From a bacterium (GTDB taxonomy: Bacteria; T1Sed10-126), in contig PWHN01000083.1 in assembly GCA_003554945.1 (NCBI GenBank), positions 1-64,000 of the forward strand: a DNA stretch of 64,000 bases, read 5' to 3'. Shown here one piece after another: positions 17,808-28,208 of this stretch. Each line of letters opens with the position of its first letter. The first letter of the stretch is position 1. Below the pieces are notes generated by a model, which saw only the letters and a program-made list of their open reading frames with translations, had not been told where the DNA came from and made no database searches. A program made the translations under genes and the position numbers.

Positions 17808-19040
17808 TTAATAATTAACTCCTTTTTCAAAAGGTTCAAGCGCTCGCCCCAGCAGGTCGTGCAGACGGGCGATACAGAGGCCGTAGTTGGTAATAGGCGT
17901 GCCACTCTCCCGGGCACGCTGCAGCCGATAAAGCATCCGACGGCGGTTAATCATGCAACCACCACAGTGGATAATTATATCGTATTTTTTCAGTTCACGG
18001 GGAAAATCACGGCCGGAATAAACGTCATAATTCAGTTTAGCACCAACAAATTCATTCAACCAGGCGGGGATTTTCTCGCGACCGATGTCCCCTTCAATCG
18101 GATGATGGCTACAGGCTTCCGCAATTAAGACATTAGCCCCGGGCTGCAGTTTCTCGAGCTGCTGCGCGCCGGCAATCAATTCTCTCAAATTACCTTTTCG
18201 GCGGGCAAACAAAATAGAGAATGTGGTAAAAGGGATATCAACAGGTGTCTGGTTGCCAACCAGCTCTACCGATTGCGAGTCACAGACCACCAGTTCAGGG
18301 CTCACTCCAATCCGTTCAAGAATTTCTTTGTAGCCGTTGTCTTTAACGGTTAAAACTGCCGCCTCGTTGTCCAGAGCATTACGAATCGTTTGTACCTGGG
18401 GCAGAATTAGCCGTCCTTTTGGCGCCTCCAGGTCAATTGGAACAACCAGCAGAATTAGTCCGCCCGGGAAGATCAAATCACCAATTAGAGTGGGTGGATC
18501 TAAAAAATCCTCGGGGCAGATTTCAATCAACTGTCGTTTAAATTGATCAACGTAATCTGTCTCTCCGCGTTCGGCAAGGCTGGAGACGTAAATGACCTCC
18601 TGCTCACTTTTTTTCTCAAGTTTCTGTTGAAAATCAGGCTCAGGGGACTCGTGATCAATTTTATTAACTACCAGTAGATAGGGGACCTCATGCTGCTCGA
18701 ACTCCTCAAGCAGCTCTTCCTCAAAGTCTCCCCAGGAATTAGGTTCAAGAACTAACACAGCCACATCAACCCCGGCCAGGGTATGACGCGCTTTGGCAAT
18801 CCGTTCGCCGGCCAGAGTCGAGTCGTCGTCAAGACCACCGGTGTCAAAAAACACCAATGGGCCAAGAGGCTGCAGCTCCATCTGCTTCTCAACGACGTCA
18901 GTCGTCGTGCCCGGCTGTTTTGAGGTGATGGAAACATCCTGACCGGCAACCATGTTGAGAAAGGTCGATTTGCCAACATTAGTACGACCGAAAATACCAA
19001 CGTGCAGACGGCTGGAGCGCGGGGTTTTGTTTAAACTCAT
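17808..19040 (-). CDS. hydF: [FeFe] hydrogenase maturation GTPase HydF
   Basis: GIFGRTNVGKSTFLN, DTGGLDD, NKID; C-terminal CSHH and HCGGC. Confidence 0.93.
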   Translation of the reverse strand: MSLNKTPRSSRLHVGIFGRTNVGKSTFLNMVAGQDVSITSKQPGTTTDVVEKQMELQPLGPLVFFDTGGLDDDSTLAGERIAKARHTLAGVDVAVLVLEPNSWGDFEEELLEEFEQHEVPYLLVVNKIDHESPEPDFQQKLEKKSEQEVIYVSSLAERGETDYVDQFKRQLIEICPEDFLDPPTLIGDLIFPGGLILLVVPIDLEAPKGRLILPQVQTIRNALDNEAAVLTVKDNGYKEILERIGVSPELVVCDSQSVELVGNQTPVDIPFTTFSILFARRKGNLRELIAGAQQLEKLQPGANVLIAEACSHHPIEGDIGREKIPAWLNEFVGAKLNYDVYSGRDFPRELKKYDIIIHCGGCMINRRRMLYRLQRARESGTPITNYGLCIARLHDLLGRALEPFEKGVNY

Positions 19041-19624
19041 CGAGCTCCCCCCCAAAGCTCAGAAGGGGCTGGCTCACTCTTTAGCCGTAACTGGAGCCCG
19101 GAACCGTCAAGCTCCAGGTGCTCAATTTTTGTTTGATCACCAGTTCGCTCCGCCAGCAGATCGGACAAGTCGATAAATTTAAGCAGCCAACCGAACGGCA
19201 GCAGTCCCACCTGAAAACTGTCAGTATGAAGATTAAGCTCACCCGGCTGCCAACGTAATCGGCCGGAGTAACTGAGTCGGTAATAAAGTCCCAACCGGTC
19301 ACGGAACACTGCCTGCAGATCAATGTTGTCATCGGCAGAAGCAAGGTGGAGGTCCTTAAATTTAACCGCTCCCAGGTCATACGCCGGCAAAAACTGGTCA
19401 GCAAAATAAGAGACCTGGCGGGGGGACAGGGTAAGTTCCAGCTCCCCACCCTCGTGCTGAAGCGCCTTCCGCAGAGTTTCGTAATAAGCGTCCAGTTCAT
19501 CGCCTTCGAGTTCTGTCGCTGGCAACTGCGGCCGGCGAAAGTTAACTGCCAGCAGCAATATAAGCAGCAATAGAGCCAGCCCGGTAAGAAGTAAAGAAAT
19601 CGCAGCCCGAAATAACAATTTCAT
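19037..19624 (-). CDS. Hypothetical membrane-anchored protein
   Basis: 195 aa with N-terminal TM; overlaps hydF start. Confidence 0.65.
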   Translation of the reverse strand: MKLLFRAAISLLLTGLALLLLILLLAVNFRRPQLPATELEGDELDAYYETLRKALQHEGGELELTLSPRQVSYFADQFLPAYDLGAVKFKDLHLASADDNIDLQAVFRDRLGLYYRLSYSGRLRWQPGELNLHTDSFQVGLLPFGWLLKFIDLSDLLAERTGDQTKIEHLELDGSGLQLRLKSEPAPSELWGGAR

Positions 19625-19843
19625 TTTTTCACCTAAAAATATAGATTTAGTCTCCTACAAAAACTTTCCCCTCTTGAAGGAGGGAAAACAAATGGAGGTG
19701 AATCAATGATTCAAAACCATTCCCCTCCCCTTAGTCCCCTCCCTCCAGGGGAGGGGAGATGCTCTGGGCGAGAATCCAAAATCCTTTTTTTCTCCCTCCG
19801 GGGGAGAAGACACTTTTTGCAGTGGACTCATAGATTGGTAAAA

Positions 19844-20971
19844 CTAACGAACGCTCTGGTAATCGCGGCGCGGGGTGTTGCGGGGCGAAAAGACAATTTG
19901 CCACAACTGGTTGCGGCGGGCCCGGAATGAAGCGGCAGAAATCGCGAGATAATATTTCCACATACGATAAAATTTTTGAGTGTAGTTTTCTTTCAATTGG
20001 GGCCAGGCCGCTTCAAAGTTATCCCGCCAGGCGTTAAGCGTCTTCGCGTAGTCGGGCCCAAAGTTGTGCCAGTCCTCGAGCACAAAAAGTCCCTCGGCCG
20101 CCTCCGAAATCTGCGGCGGCGAGGGCAGCATACCGTTGGGAAAAATATACTTGTGTATCCAGGGGTCTGTAGCTTCTGTCGAGACGTTGGTACCAATAGT
20201 GTGCAACAGAAAAAGACCATTAGCGGTCAGACAACGCTCCGCCACTTCCATGAACTCACGGTAGTTTTTAACACCGACGTGTTCAAACATGCCAACCGAT
20301 ACAATACGATCAAATTTTTCTTCCAGATCCCGGTAGTCCTGGAACCGAACTTCAACCGGCAAATCAGCGCAGAGTCGATTACCATACTTGACCTGTTCCT
20401 CTGAGACAGTTATTCCCACGGCTTCAACGCCGTAATTTTTGGAAGCATACTCGACCAGCCCTCCCCAGCCACAGCCGATATCCAGCAGCCTCTGGCCCGG
20501 CTCCAGCTTCAGCTTGCGACAGATTAAATCAAGCTTGTCACGCTGGGCTTTCTCCAGATTATCGGCCTGTTTCCAGTAGCCACAGCTATAAATCATACGC
20601 TCGTCAAGCATCTCTTCGTAGAGGTCGTTGCCGATATCGTAATGTTTTTTGCCAACTTCTGTCGCCCGTTGCTGACTCTGAAGATTGAAAAGCTTAGCCT
20701 TGATAAAGTACCCCCAGCCTCGCCAGGAAAAATTTGCTTCATCAGCCAGACCGGCGCGAATTGAACGATAGATAACTTCTTCCAGCTCCTCACAATCCCA
20801 CTGCCCCTCCATGTAGCTTTCACCAAGTGCCAGCCGCCCCCCGCTAATTAGACGATCAAAAACTGCTTCGTCGTTAACCTGGACGTCATGCGGACGGTCA
20901 CCGTTTATCCGAACATCGATTTTATTGAGCATTTTCTCAACAACTTCGCGTGAACTGTTCATATTCCACAC
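19844..20971 (-). CDS. cfa: Cyclopropane-fatty-acyl-phospholipid synthase family
   Basis: HYDIGNDLYEEMLDERMIYSCGYW; LLDIGCGWGGL SAM-binding. Confidence 0.93.
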   Translation of the reverse strand: MWNMNSSREVVEKMLNKIDVRINGDRPHDVQVNDEAVFDRLISGGRLALGESYMEGQWDCEELEEVIYRSIRAGLADEANFSWRGWGYFIKAKLFNLQSQQRATEVGKKHYDIGNDLYEEMLDERMIYSCGYWKQADNLEKAQRDKLDLICRKLKLEPGQRLLDIGCGWGGLVEYASKNYGVEAVGITVSEEQVKYGNRLCADLPVEVRFQDYRDLEEKFDRIVSVGMFEHVGVKNYREFMEVAERCLTANGLFLLHTIGTNVSTEATDPWIHKYIFPNGMLPSPPQISEAAEGLFVLEDWHNFGPDYAKTLNAWRDNFEAAWPQLKENYTQKFYRMWKYYLAISAASFRARRNQLWQIVFSPRNTPRRDYQSVR

Positions 20972-21027
20972 CCCCGGTAATATTTCTTCTATTTACCGGT
21001 TAAAAGATACCAATTCCTGGTATTTTA

Positions 21028-22230
21028 TCAAGACGGTTTTGAATGCATTGACGTGTGCGCCGGCGTGGGAAGCCCGCTGAGAGCATAGATTAGCACCAAA
21101 AAACCGAGAATATTGCAGGCTATGAGAAATCCGTAAAAATAGGTCGGGCCAAAATAGCCGTAAATAAGTCCGGCGCTGAGGTTGCCCAGGGCAGAGCCCA
21201 GTCCCCAGACCGAAGCAACCAGAAGTGCCTGTCCGGTCGAGCGAATAACAGGATCAGAGAGCTGGTCAATCGTATAAACGGCTCCAACCGAGAGACTGAC
21301 AAACATAAAAGCATGCAGTGGCTGGACAAAATAGAGCAGATGAGGCTGCGGCGCAAGGATATATATCAACCAGCGCAGAGCGGCTACCGTGGTCGAAAAG
21401 AGCAGCAAAAACCGGAAAGATATTCGTTGTTTAAAATGCACTGTCAGGTAGTATAAAGGCACCTCAAAGACGGCGGCAAGAAACCAGATATAGCCAAGTC
21501 CGCGACTACCCCCACCAATATCCGTCCAAAACCAGCCAAAAGCAACAGAGTTACCTCCAAAAGGTATACCCCAGAGTACCAGGAAGCAAAGCAGCCAGCG
21601 ATAAGTAGGTGAACCAAGAGCACGACGGAGTCCTCGAAACATTTCTTGTAATGAGACAGGGTTCATCTGCACTCCCCGGAGCAGAAAAGCCTGCAGAGCA
21701 AGCAAAAACATTGCAGCGGAAAATATCGGAAATACTACTTCCAACCCAGCCACGTGAGTGGCATTAGCGGCAATTAAATTACCAGTGATAAAACCAACCG
21801 AACCCCAGAGTCGCTTGTTACCAAACTCTCCCTCACGGTCGGTAAGCGTCTCTGTATGTACCACCGCTGCGTTGACCAGCGGCTCAATTGCTGACTGAAG
21901 AGTATAAACGAGAGGCACCAGAAGAAAATACCAGGCGGCTGAAATCCGCTGCCACATGACCAGCGAAACTACCGTCGCACCCAGGGAAGCGAGCTGAATG
22001 AGCAACACCGGACGACCCAGCAGATCTGCCAACGTCCCCCAGAGTGGCTGCATGAGCATGACGCTCAACGGGGCCAGCAGCGCCGCCACTCCGGCCGCCG
22101 GTTCGGACATACCGCGGCTTTCTCGCAGGAAAACAAACAGATAAGGCAGCAACACCCCAATACCCAGGAAAAAGAAAAAATAGAGGCCGTAGAAAGCCAA
22201 ATTATAGCGGCGGGCAGTTTTAGGATTCAT
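21028..22230 (-). CDS. MFS transporter
   Basis: 400 aa, 12 TM-like; LWGTLADLLGRP motif. Confidence 0.88.
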   Translation of the reverse strand: MNPKTARRYNLAFYGLYFFFFLGIGVLLPYLFVFLRESRGMSEPAAGVAALLAPLSVMLMQPLWGTLADLLGRPVLLIQLASLGATVVSLVMWQRISAAWYFLLVPLVYTLQSAIEPLVNAAVVHTETLTDREGEFGNKRLWGSVGFITGNLIAANATHVAGLEVVFPIFSAAMFLLALQAFLLRGVQMNPVSLQEMFRGLRRALGSPTYRWLLCFLVLWGIPFGGNSVAFGWFWTDIGGGSRGLGYIWFLAAVFEVPLYYLTVHFKQRISFRFLLLFSTTVAALRWLIYILAPQPHLLYFVQPLHAFMFVSLSVGAVYTIDQLSDPVIRSTGQALLVASVWGLGSALGNLSAGLIYGYFGPTYFYGFLIACNILGFLVLIYALSGLPTPAHTSMHSKPS

Positions 22231-22251
22231 CGTGGAAACTCTCCGTCAGGC

Positions 22252-25200
22252 TCAGTCGCAGCTAAGCGAATAGTCAAGATCGTCGGCGTAAGAAAGGGGC
22301 TCAACTCCGTCACCATTCTGCCGGTAGCGGCAGAGCCGCTTCACCTGCAAACAGAAGACCTCAAGACGGGATTCAACTTCCTGCGAGAAGACGTTGCCGT
22401 CGGTCTCAATCGCCAGGAAGGGCATGAGCGACAACTCATCGTAGACTTCCTGCGCCGGGTGATCCTCCGGAACGGTCTCCAGCTTCTGTTCGGCCAGGGA
22501 TTCAGAAAGTACTGATTCCGAAAGCCTGTGGGGCATACAGCCGAAAGGACCGAGCGCCACGACACCGTCGACGCGATCAACTATTTCCTCAATTGCGGCA
22601 CCAATGGAGAGCACAGCCTCACCGGTCAGTTGGTCAGAAAATTTATCCCCGGTCGCCTCCACTATCTCCGAGACATCTACCGGATGGTTTTCAGTCAGCC
22701 CGGTGCCGGCTAAAATTGATTTTATATCGTTCTCAAAATACTTTTTAACAGCCAGGGTCAGCTTGTTCTTCATTCTGGTAATCCAGGACGGAGAAATAGG
22801 ATCAATTCCTTCCTGAAGCAGGTAATCAATGTAGTAGAGCCACTCGTGTGCAGGCGAGACACGAGTAACGATACCGCGGTCGGCCAGCCGCCTGACCAGG
22901 TAACGGCGAGAAAACTCGTCACTGCGCACATAAATTTCTCCCACCAGTCCGACCCGCGGCGCTTCAGTGGGGGATTGTTTCAGCTCTATCCGGGACAATC
23001 GCTCTGCTATCTGTTTCAATTTGCGGCGGACAGCAAACCAGGAGCCAGAGGCTAAAGTTTCAAAAATTTCTTCCCGCATTTCTTCAAATTCTTCCATCGC
23101 CCCTTTTTTATCCACCGCCAGCGCCCGCAGGCTGCTGTATATATCGCTCAATACGTCGCCGGTAACCACGGCCTGCCATGCGCGCACGGTAAATTTCGTG
23201 CCCAGTCCGGCATAGTTGTCCTCGTCGGAAAGACTGAGCAGAGCGACGTCCTTAATCTCATTGTCTTTAATAAAGTTACGCATGAAAACATTATATTGTC
23301 CGAACCGGCAGGGGCCGCCGGAGCTGGGCATAAAATAGACCAGTATCTTCCCCGGCTCGTGATCCGCTTCGATATGATTCACCAGGCTGCCCAGCGTCAA
23401 TTGCAGTGGCAGACACTCCTTGCCGGTGCAGTTGGCCTTCCCCGATTTTAGCTCCGCTTTGCCGGGCGGATCGCAAACCCGGGCCGAGAAACCACAGTAG
23501 CGCAGCGCCGCAGCAAAAGCACGAGTTATCGTTCGCCCCATCGAAGGAATTAAAAGCTCTACTCTATCGTCGTCCAACGGATATGACTTCCCGGAAGAAT
23601 CGATTACTTCAAGCTCACCGTTCTGCTGCTCAATTCGTGCCGGTTGAAAGCTACTTCTTCCCTGTTTCACTGCTTCCTCGTCCAGTTTACGATAGCTCGC
23701 TATAACGTCGAGAAAGGCCTCCACCCTGGTGTCAATGCCGGCGTCGGCCGTATGACTGTCAAGCTCCAGAGTCAGCGTCGGCTTGCGACCACTTATCCGG
23801 CGGAAATAACTTATCAGAAAAGAGTCCGGACCACAGCTAAAATTAGTTATGAAGGTCCCAAATAGCTGTGGATGTTCGCTAACCAGACGTGCACCACGCA
23901 TAATCTGCTGGCCCAGCGCCCAGTACATCTGCTCATCTGTCTCCTTCTCTTCCAGCGGCAGCATGTCGAAGGGCATAACCAGCTCACCACGTGAGGCGAA
24001 CTTATGTGGTATTCCCATGTTGGCGACCGAAGTAAGAGCATTGTAAGCACGACCAAATATCACTATCGCCCGCTCGTCCGACCGCTGCTCCAGCTTTTTT
24101 AACGTCTCCCGACCTATTTCCCGACAGGTGCGGCGAAACTCTTCCTGGCTCTGCACAGCCGCACGAAAGGCTTCTTTTATTTCAGCTTTTCCATGCCCGA
24201 GCTCCTGCCCGACCTGCATAAATTCCTCCTCGGCCGCTTCAAATCCTTCCTGCAGGTCAAGGACCGGATTGAAGACGTGGTCACCTTCCAGCTCCGACCA
24301 GATTGATTTCAAATAATACGGCTCCCCCTGCGATAATGGACAGAGGGAAGCTCTATCCTGATCATCTGCGACCGGCATTCCCTTAACCTGGGGCAGGAAA
24401 ATATAATCTGTTTCGTGATTTTTTAACAGGTCGTCAATAAAACCGTGACTTATCTCCACCGGGTAGCAAAAAGCGGCGGCCGGTCTCTGTTTTCCCTCCT
24501 CCGTCGGCTCCTCGGGCAGAACAACCTCATGCCCCAGCTCGGCAAAAAAACGGGAAAACATCGGCAGAAGCGTATTAACTGAGAGCGAACGATTAATCCC
24601 TATCTTATAACCCCCGGCTGCTTCCCGGGGTTGAGAAAAATAGTCGTCAAACACAAGCTCCTCACGCCGGCGGACAAGGTCCAGCTCACGGACGTCAAAA
24701 TCCTCGTCCTCGCCGTGGTTATAGTATTTGTTACAGATTCCTCCAAAAGGATATTTTTTGCCGCTGATCTCCAACAGATTAATCTCACACTTGCGGTCGC
24801 AGTCCTCGGCCCCACCGCAGCAGACGAAAGGCTCGTGATATTGAACCTGACGTTCGGCCAACTCGGCCAGGTCAAACTCTTCTTCTTCAGTAAGCCCCAG
24901 AGAAATGTTTTCTTTCACCACTAGGGCAACACCATAAGCTCCCATCAGGCCGGGTTCGGGCGGCACAATAATATCTTTCCCGGTAAGCGCCGCCATCGCC
25001 ATTGGAACCGCCCGGTTGTAACAGACACCGCCCTGCATAAATACTTTTTTGCCGACCGGGCGGCTCTCTTTGACCCTGTTGGTGTAGTTACGGCAGACAG
25101 AATAAACAAGACCGGCACAGATATCTTCGACACTGATTCCCTCCTGGATTGCCGTCTTTATATCACTGCTGATAAAAGCTGAACACTGGTCGCTGAAGTT

Positions 25201-26577
25201 GGGCGGACGCCTGCCTTCGAGAGCATAATCGGCAATTTCTTCCATCTCGACGTTTAAGGTTTCAAACGCCGACTCTTCCAGGAAGGAACCTGTCCCCGCG
25301 GCACAGGCCTCATTCATCGCATAGTCGGTGGGCACACCGTTAACCAGGTAGGTATATTTGGCGTCCTGACCGCCAATTTCAAAAATAGTGTCTACTTCCT
25401 CGTCAAAATAAACCGATGCCTGGGCATGAGCTATAATTTCATTGATTACTGAATCAGTTAAGGCATGCAAACCGACAATGTTACGACCCGAACCTGTAAC
25501 CCCCAACCCAATAATCTTAATTTCCACCTCTCCCAGTTGATCATCGATACGGGAATAACACTCACGCGCGGCTGTCACTGGGTCCCCCTCGGTGCGGAGA
25601 TATATAGAAGCCAGCAGATTGTTGTCCGACTCCCGTATCAGAACTGCTTTTGTCGTCGTCGAGCCGACATCAATCCCCAGCAGACAGCGGTCTCCCGGTT
25701 TTGGCTGAGAACGTTCAATCTCGTGAAACTCCACTTTGTCCCGGTATTCGGCCAGCGGTTTCATAAAATCAAATGAGCTCCGGTTTTCCACAAACAATTC
25801 TGATTTCTCCAATTCTCCGCCATTTTCAAGCGCCCAGACAGCAGCCCCCAGTGCTTCAAAATATACTGCCTCATCAGGAACCTGAAGTTCATCCACCCGG
25901 CTGCCCAGCTCTTCAAGCATAACTTTATTGCGAGCCGTCCCGCCGACCAGCATCACCCGGCTGGCGCTGCATTTGCTCAACTGTTCGCTTATCCGCTTGA
26001 CCATCATCTCGCTCAAACCGGCCACTATCCGCCCCTTGTCCTCCCCCTTGTTGAGGGCATGCGTACAGTCACTCTTACAGAATACGGAGCAGCGGCCGGA
26101 AACCTCGTAGGGATCATCCAGTTGCGCTATTTCTTCAGTTTCCTCCGGTTCAACCCCCATACGTTTTAACTGCTGGAAATAAAACTCGCCTGTCCCCGAA
26201 GCACACTTATTGCCCGTATAAACATCAATTATATTGCCCTCGTCGTTTAACTCATAAACCATGAAGGTCTCGCCACCGGCGGAGACTATAGCTTCTAAGT
26301 CATTGCTGCCGTTGTTTGTCTGAGAGTAGGCGATTTCAGTGGCCTTCGGCTCGGCCAGGGTGGGTAAATCAACAAGTTCTTTAAATTTCCTGCCGGTTAC
26401 GGCAAATTTGTCGGCCTGGTTAAATTTTTCACTGCCAAGCACCTCTCGCAGCGTCTCGCGAACATCCCCCTCGTGCGCCTTGACTAACTTTTCCTTAACG
26501 CTCAACTTACCCTCGGTCTTCTCGAGCTTCACTGCTTTTATATTTGAAGCGCCCATACAAACTCCAACAGTTTCCAT
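22252..26577 (-). CDS. BadF/BcrA/HgdC-type acyl-CoA dehydratase activase-related giant protein
   Basis: 1441 aa; two ASKHA domains (GIDVGSTTTKAVL; GGQDAKY, CAAGTGSFLE) plus long C-terminal dehydratase-like region. Confidence 0.9.
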   Translation of the reverse strand: METVGVCMGASNIKAVKLEKTEGKLSVKEKLVKAHEGDVRETLREVLGSEKFNQADKFAVTGRKFKELVDLPTLAEPKATEIAYSQTNNGSNDLEAIVSAGGETFMVYELNDEGNIIDVYTGNKCASGTGEFYFQQLKRMGVEPEETEEIAQLDDPYEVSGRCSVFCKSDCTHALNKGEDKGRIVAGLSEMMVKRISEQLSKCSASRVMLVGGTARNKVMLEELGSRVDELQVPDEAVYFEALGAAVWALENGGELEKSELFVENRSSFDFMKPLAEYRDKVEFHEIERSQPKPGDRCLLGIDVGSTTTKAVLIRESDNNLLASIYLRTEGDPVTAARECYSRIDDQLGEVEIKIIGLGVTGSGRNIVGLHALTDSVINEIIAHAQASVYFDEEVDTIFEIGGQDAKYTYLVNGVPTDYAMNEACAAGTGSFLEESAFETLNVEMEEIADYALEGRRPPNFSDQCSAFISSDIKTAIQEGISVEDICAGLVYSVCRNYTNRVKESRPVGKKVFMQGGVCYNRAVPMAMAALTGKDIIVPPEPGLMGAYGVALVVKENISLGLTEEEEFDLAELAERQVQYHEPFVCCGGAEDCDRKCEINLLEISGKKYPFGGICNKYYNHGEDEDFDVRELDLVRRREELVFDDYFSQPREAAGGYKIGINRSLSVNTLLPMFSRFFAELGHEVVLPEEPTEEGKQRPAAAFCYPVEISHGFIDDLLKNHETDYIFLPQVKGMPVADDQDRASLCPLSQGEPYYLKSIWSELEGDHVFNPVLDLQEGFEAAEEEFMQVGQELGHGKAEIKEAFRAAVQSQEEFRRTCREIGRETLKKLEQRSDERAIVIFGRAYNALTSVANMGIPHKFASRGELVMPFDMLPLEEKETDEQMYWALGQQIMRGARLVSEHPQLFGTFITNFSCGPDSFLISYFRRISGRKPTLTLELDSHTADAGIDTRVEAFLDVIASYRKLDEEAVKQGRSSFQPARIEQQNGELEVIDSSGKSYPLDDDRVELLIPSMGRTITRAFAAALRYCGFSARVCDPPGKAELKSGKANCTGKECLPLQLTLGSLVNHIEADHEPGKILVYFMPSSGGPCRFGQYNVFMRNFIKDNEIKDVALLSLSDEDNYAGLGTKFTVRAWQAVVTGDVLSDIYSSLRALAVDKKGAMEEFEEMREEIFETLASGSWFAVRRKLKQIAERLSRIELKQSPTEAPRVGLVGEIYVRSDEFSRRYLVRRLADRGIVTRVSPAHEWLYYIDYLLQEGIDPISPSWITRMKNKLTLAVKKYFENDIKSILAGTGLTENHPVDVSEIVEATGDKFSDQLTGEAVLSIGAAIEEIVDRVDGVVALGPFGCMPHRLSESVLSESLAEQKLETVPEDHPAQEVYDELSLMPFLAIETDGNVFSQEVESRLEVFCLQVKRLCRYRQNGDGVEPLSYADDLDYSLSCD

Positions 26578-26739
26578 TCTATCCCTACCTTTTCGTTTAT
26601 CGACTGTCAGAACCTACTGAAGTCCCCATCTTTTCTTCCGAACACTCAAGGCGTTGAGTCCCCGGTGAAAATACAAACCTCACCCTCTCCCTCCAGGGAA
26701 AAGGGGAGCGCCGGTAGGTTTTGATCTACTGTAGATTAC

Positions 26740-27831
26740 TCAGTTTTGCTCTGCTTGTTCCAGTAGTCGCACCACTTCACTGTAATCAAAATAATCGGCA
26801 AGGTGTCTTGCCATCCAACCCTCCCGGGTTCTAATTGTCGGATCAGCACCCTGGCGCAACAACTCCTCGACTGCCGCTACCTCGCCCTCATAAGCGGCAA
26901 TATGCAGCGGCGTTCGTGCTTCAAATATATAGCCGTCCAGACCGGTCCCACCGATCACATCAACATCTGCTCCAGCCTCAGCAAGCTCTCTAATAGAACT
27001 GCGCTCACCCCGCCAGGCAGCTATATGTGTCGGCGTCCAGTCATCTATCGTCCGCGCCGACGGATCTGCTCCCAGCTCAAGCAATATCCTCACCGTCCCT
27101 GGATCTTCCCGATAAACCGCCAGATGAAGCAAGGTCCCGCCTTTTAGTATTCCCGCTTCCTCTACATCGAGTATTTCTTCATCAACGGCCGCTCCTGCGT
27201 CAACCAGGCGAGACGCCACTTCTTCACGCCGTTCCTCCAGTGCAATAAACAGCGGCGTTCGCCCCGCCCGGTCCGCAGCATCTACCTTTGCTTCATGCCT
27301 TAAGAAAAGCTCAACCAAATCCATCGAGCCGGCCGCTGACGCCAGGTGTAGGGGGGTCTGCTCGTTTGCATCGACAGCGTTCACATCAGCCCCGTTTTCA
27401 AGCAAAAGATTCGCTGCGACTTCTGCTTGATTTTTCACCGCCAGGTGGAGGGGAGTAAATCCAGCCTCGTCTTTTTTGTCCGGCTCAAGCCCACATAAAA
27501 ACCCTTTACGCAACAGTGATAAATTTTCATTGGCTGCACCGTAATGCAAAAGCGAACCGCCGTTTTCCTCGTGATTGATTATGCCGGACCGCAGATAGAG
27601 ATGAATAAAATTTTCGTTTTTTTCCTCAAGAACAGCTTCAAAAGCAGCGAAAGCACCCGTCTCCGGCGGCGCGGGCACATTATGTTCTTCAAAAACTTTT
27701 CGGGCAGAAACTCTTACAGATTCGGGAGGTGTACAGAGATGAGAAACAGAACCGGGCTCAGCTTCAGGCCTCCTCGCAAAGCAGCCGGGCAACAATAAAA
27801 ACCCAATAAACAGCAGTATCAGAGCTTTCAA
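26740..27831 (-). CDS. Ankyrin-repeat lipoprotein
   Basis: Lipobox LLPGCFA; repeated GxTPLHLAxxxGxxxxVxxLLxxGAD units. Confidence 0.92.
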   Translation of the reverse strand: MKALILLFIGFLLLPGCFARRPEAEPGSVSHLCTPPESVRVSARKVFEEHNVPAPPETGAFAAFEAVLEEKNENFIHLYLRSGIINHEENGGSLLHYGAANENLSLLRKGFLCGLEPDKKDEAGFTPLHLAVKNQAEVAANLLLENGADVNAVDANEQTPLHLASAAGSMDLVELFLRHEAKVDAADRAGRTPLFIALEERREEVASRLVDAGAAVDEEILDVEEAGILKGGTLLHLAVYREDPGTVRILLELGADPSARTIDDWTPTHIAAWRGERSSIRELAEAGADVDVIGGTGLDGYIFEARTPLHIAAYEGEVAAVEELLRQGADPTIRTREGWMARHLADYFDYSEVVRLLEQAEQN

Positions 27832-27997
27832 ATCATAATCGCCATCCTTATCATTTGGCTTATCTGCTTATTTTATAATACCACGAATCAATGAATTTGA
27901 CCAACACATATACACCATTAACAAAACCTACCACCGTCCTTTCGGGCGTCCCCCGGACTTGAGCCGGGTATCAACCGGGCAATCAGAACTATCGATC

Positions 27998-28161
27998 GTC
28001 ATTGCCCAACTTGATTAGGCAATCCAGTGACTTTGATCTCAGATTGTCATTACCCGGCTTGACCGGGTAATCCAGTGGAAGTTCGGTAATCGGTAATCAG
28101 CAATCGGTAACATCGTAAGATCAAATTCAACGCCGCTGGATTCCCGCTTGCGCGGGAATGA
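27998..28161. repeat. Three GTCATT..AATCCA palindromes (two direct, one inverted)
   Basis: gtcattgcccaacttgattaggcaatcca, gtcattacccggcttgaccgggtaatcca, tggattcccgcttgcgcgggaatgac. Confidence 0.8.
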
Positions 28162-28208
28162 CAACCAGAAGCAGTCACATTTTCTACTGTGACTAAGCAT
28201 TTACACCA

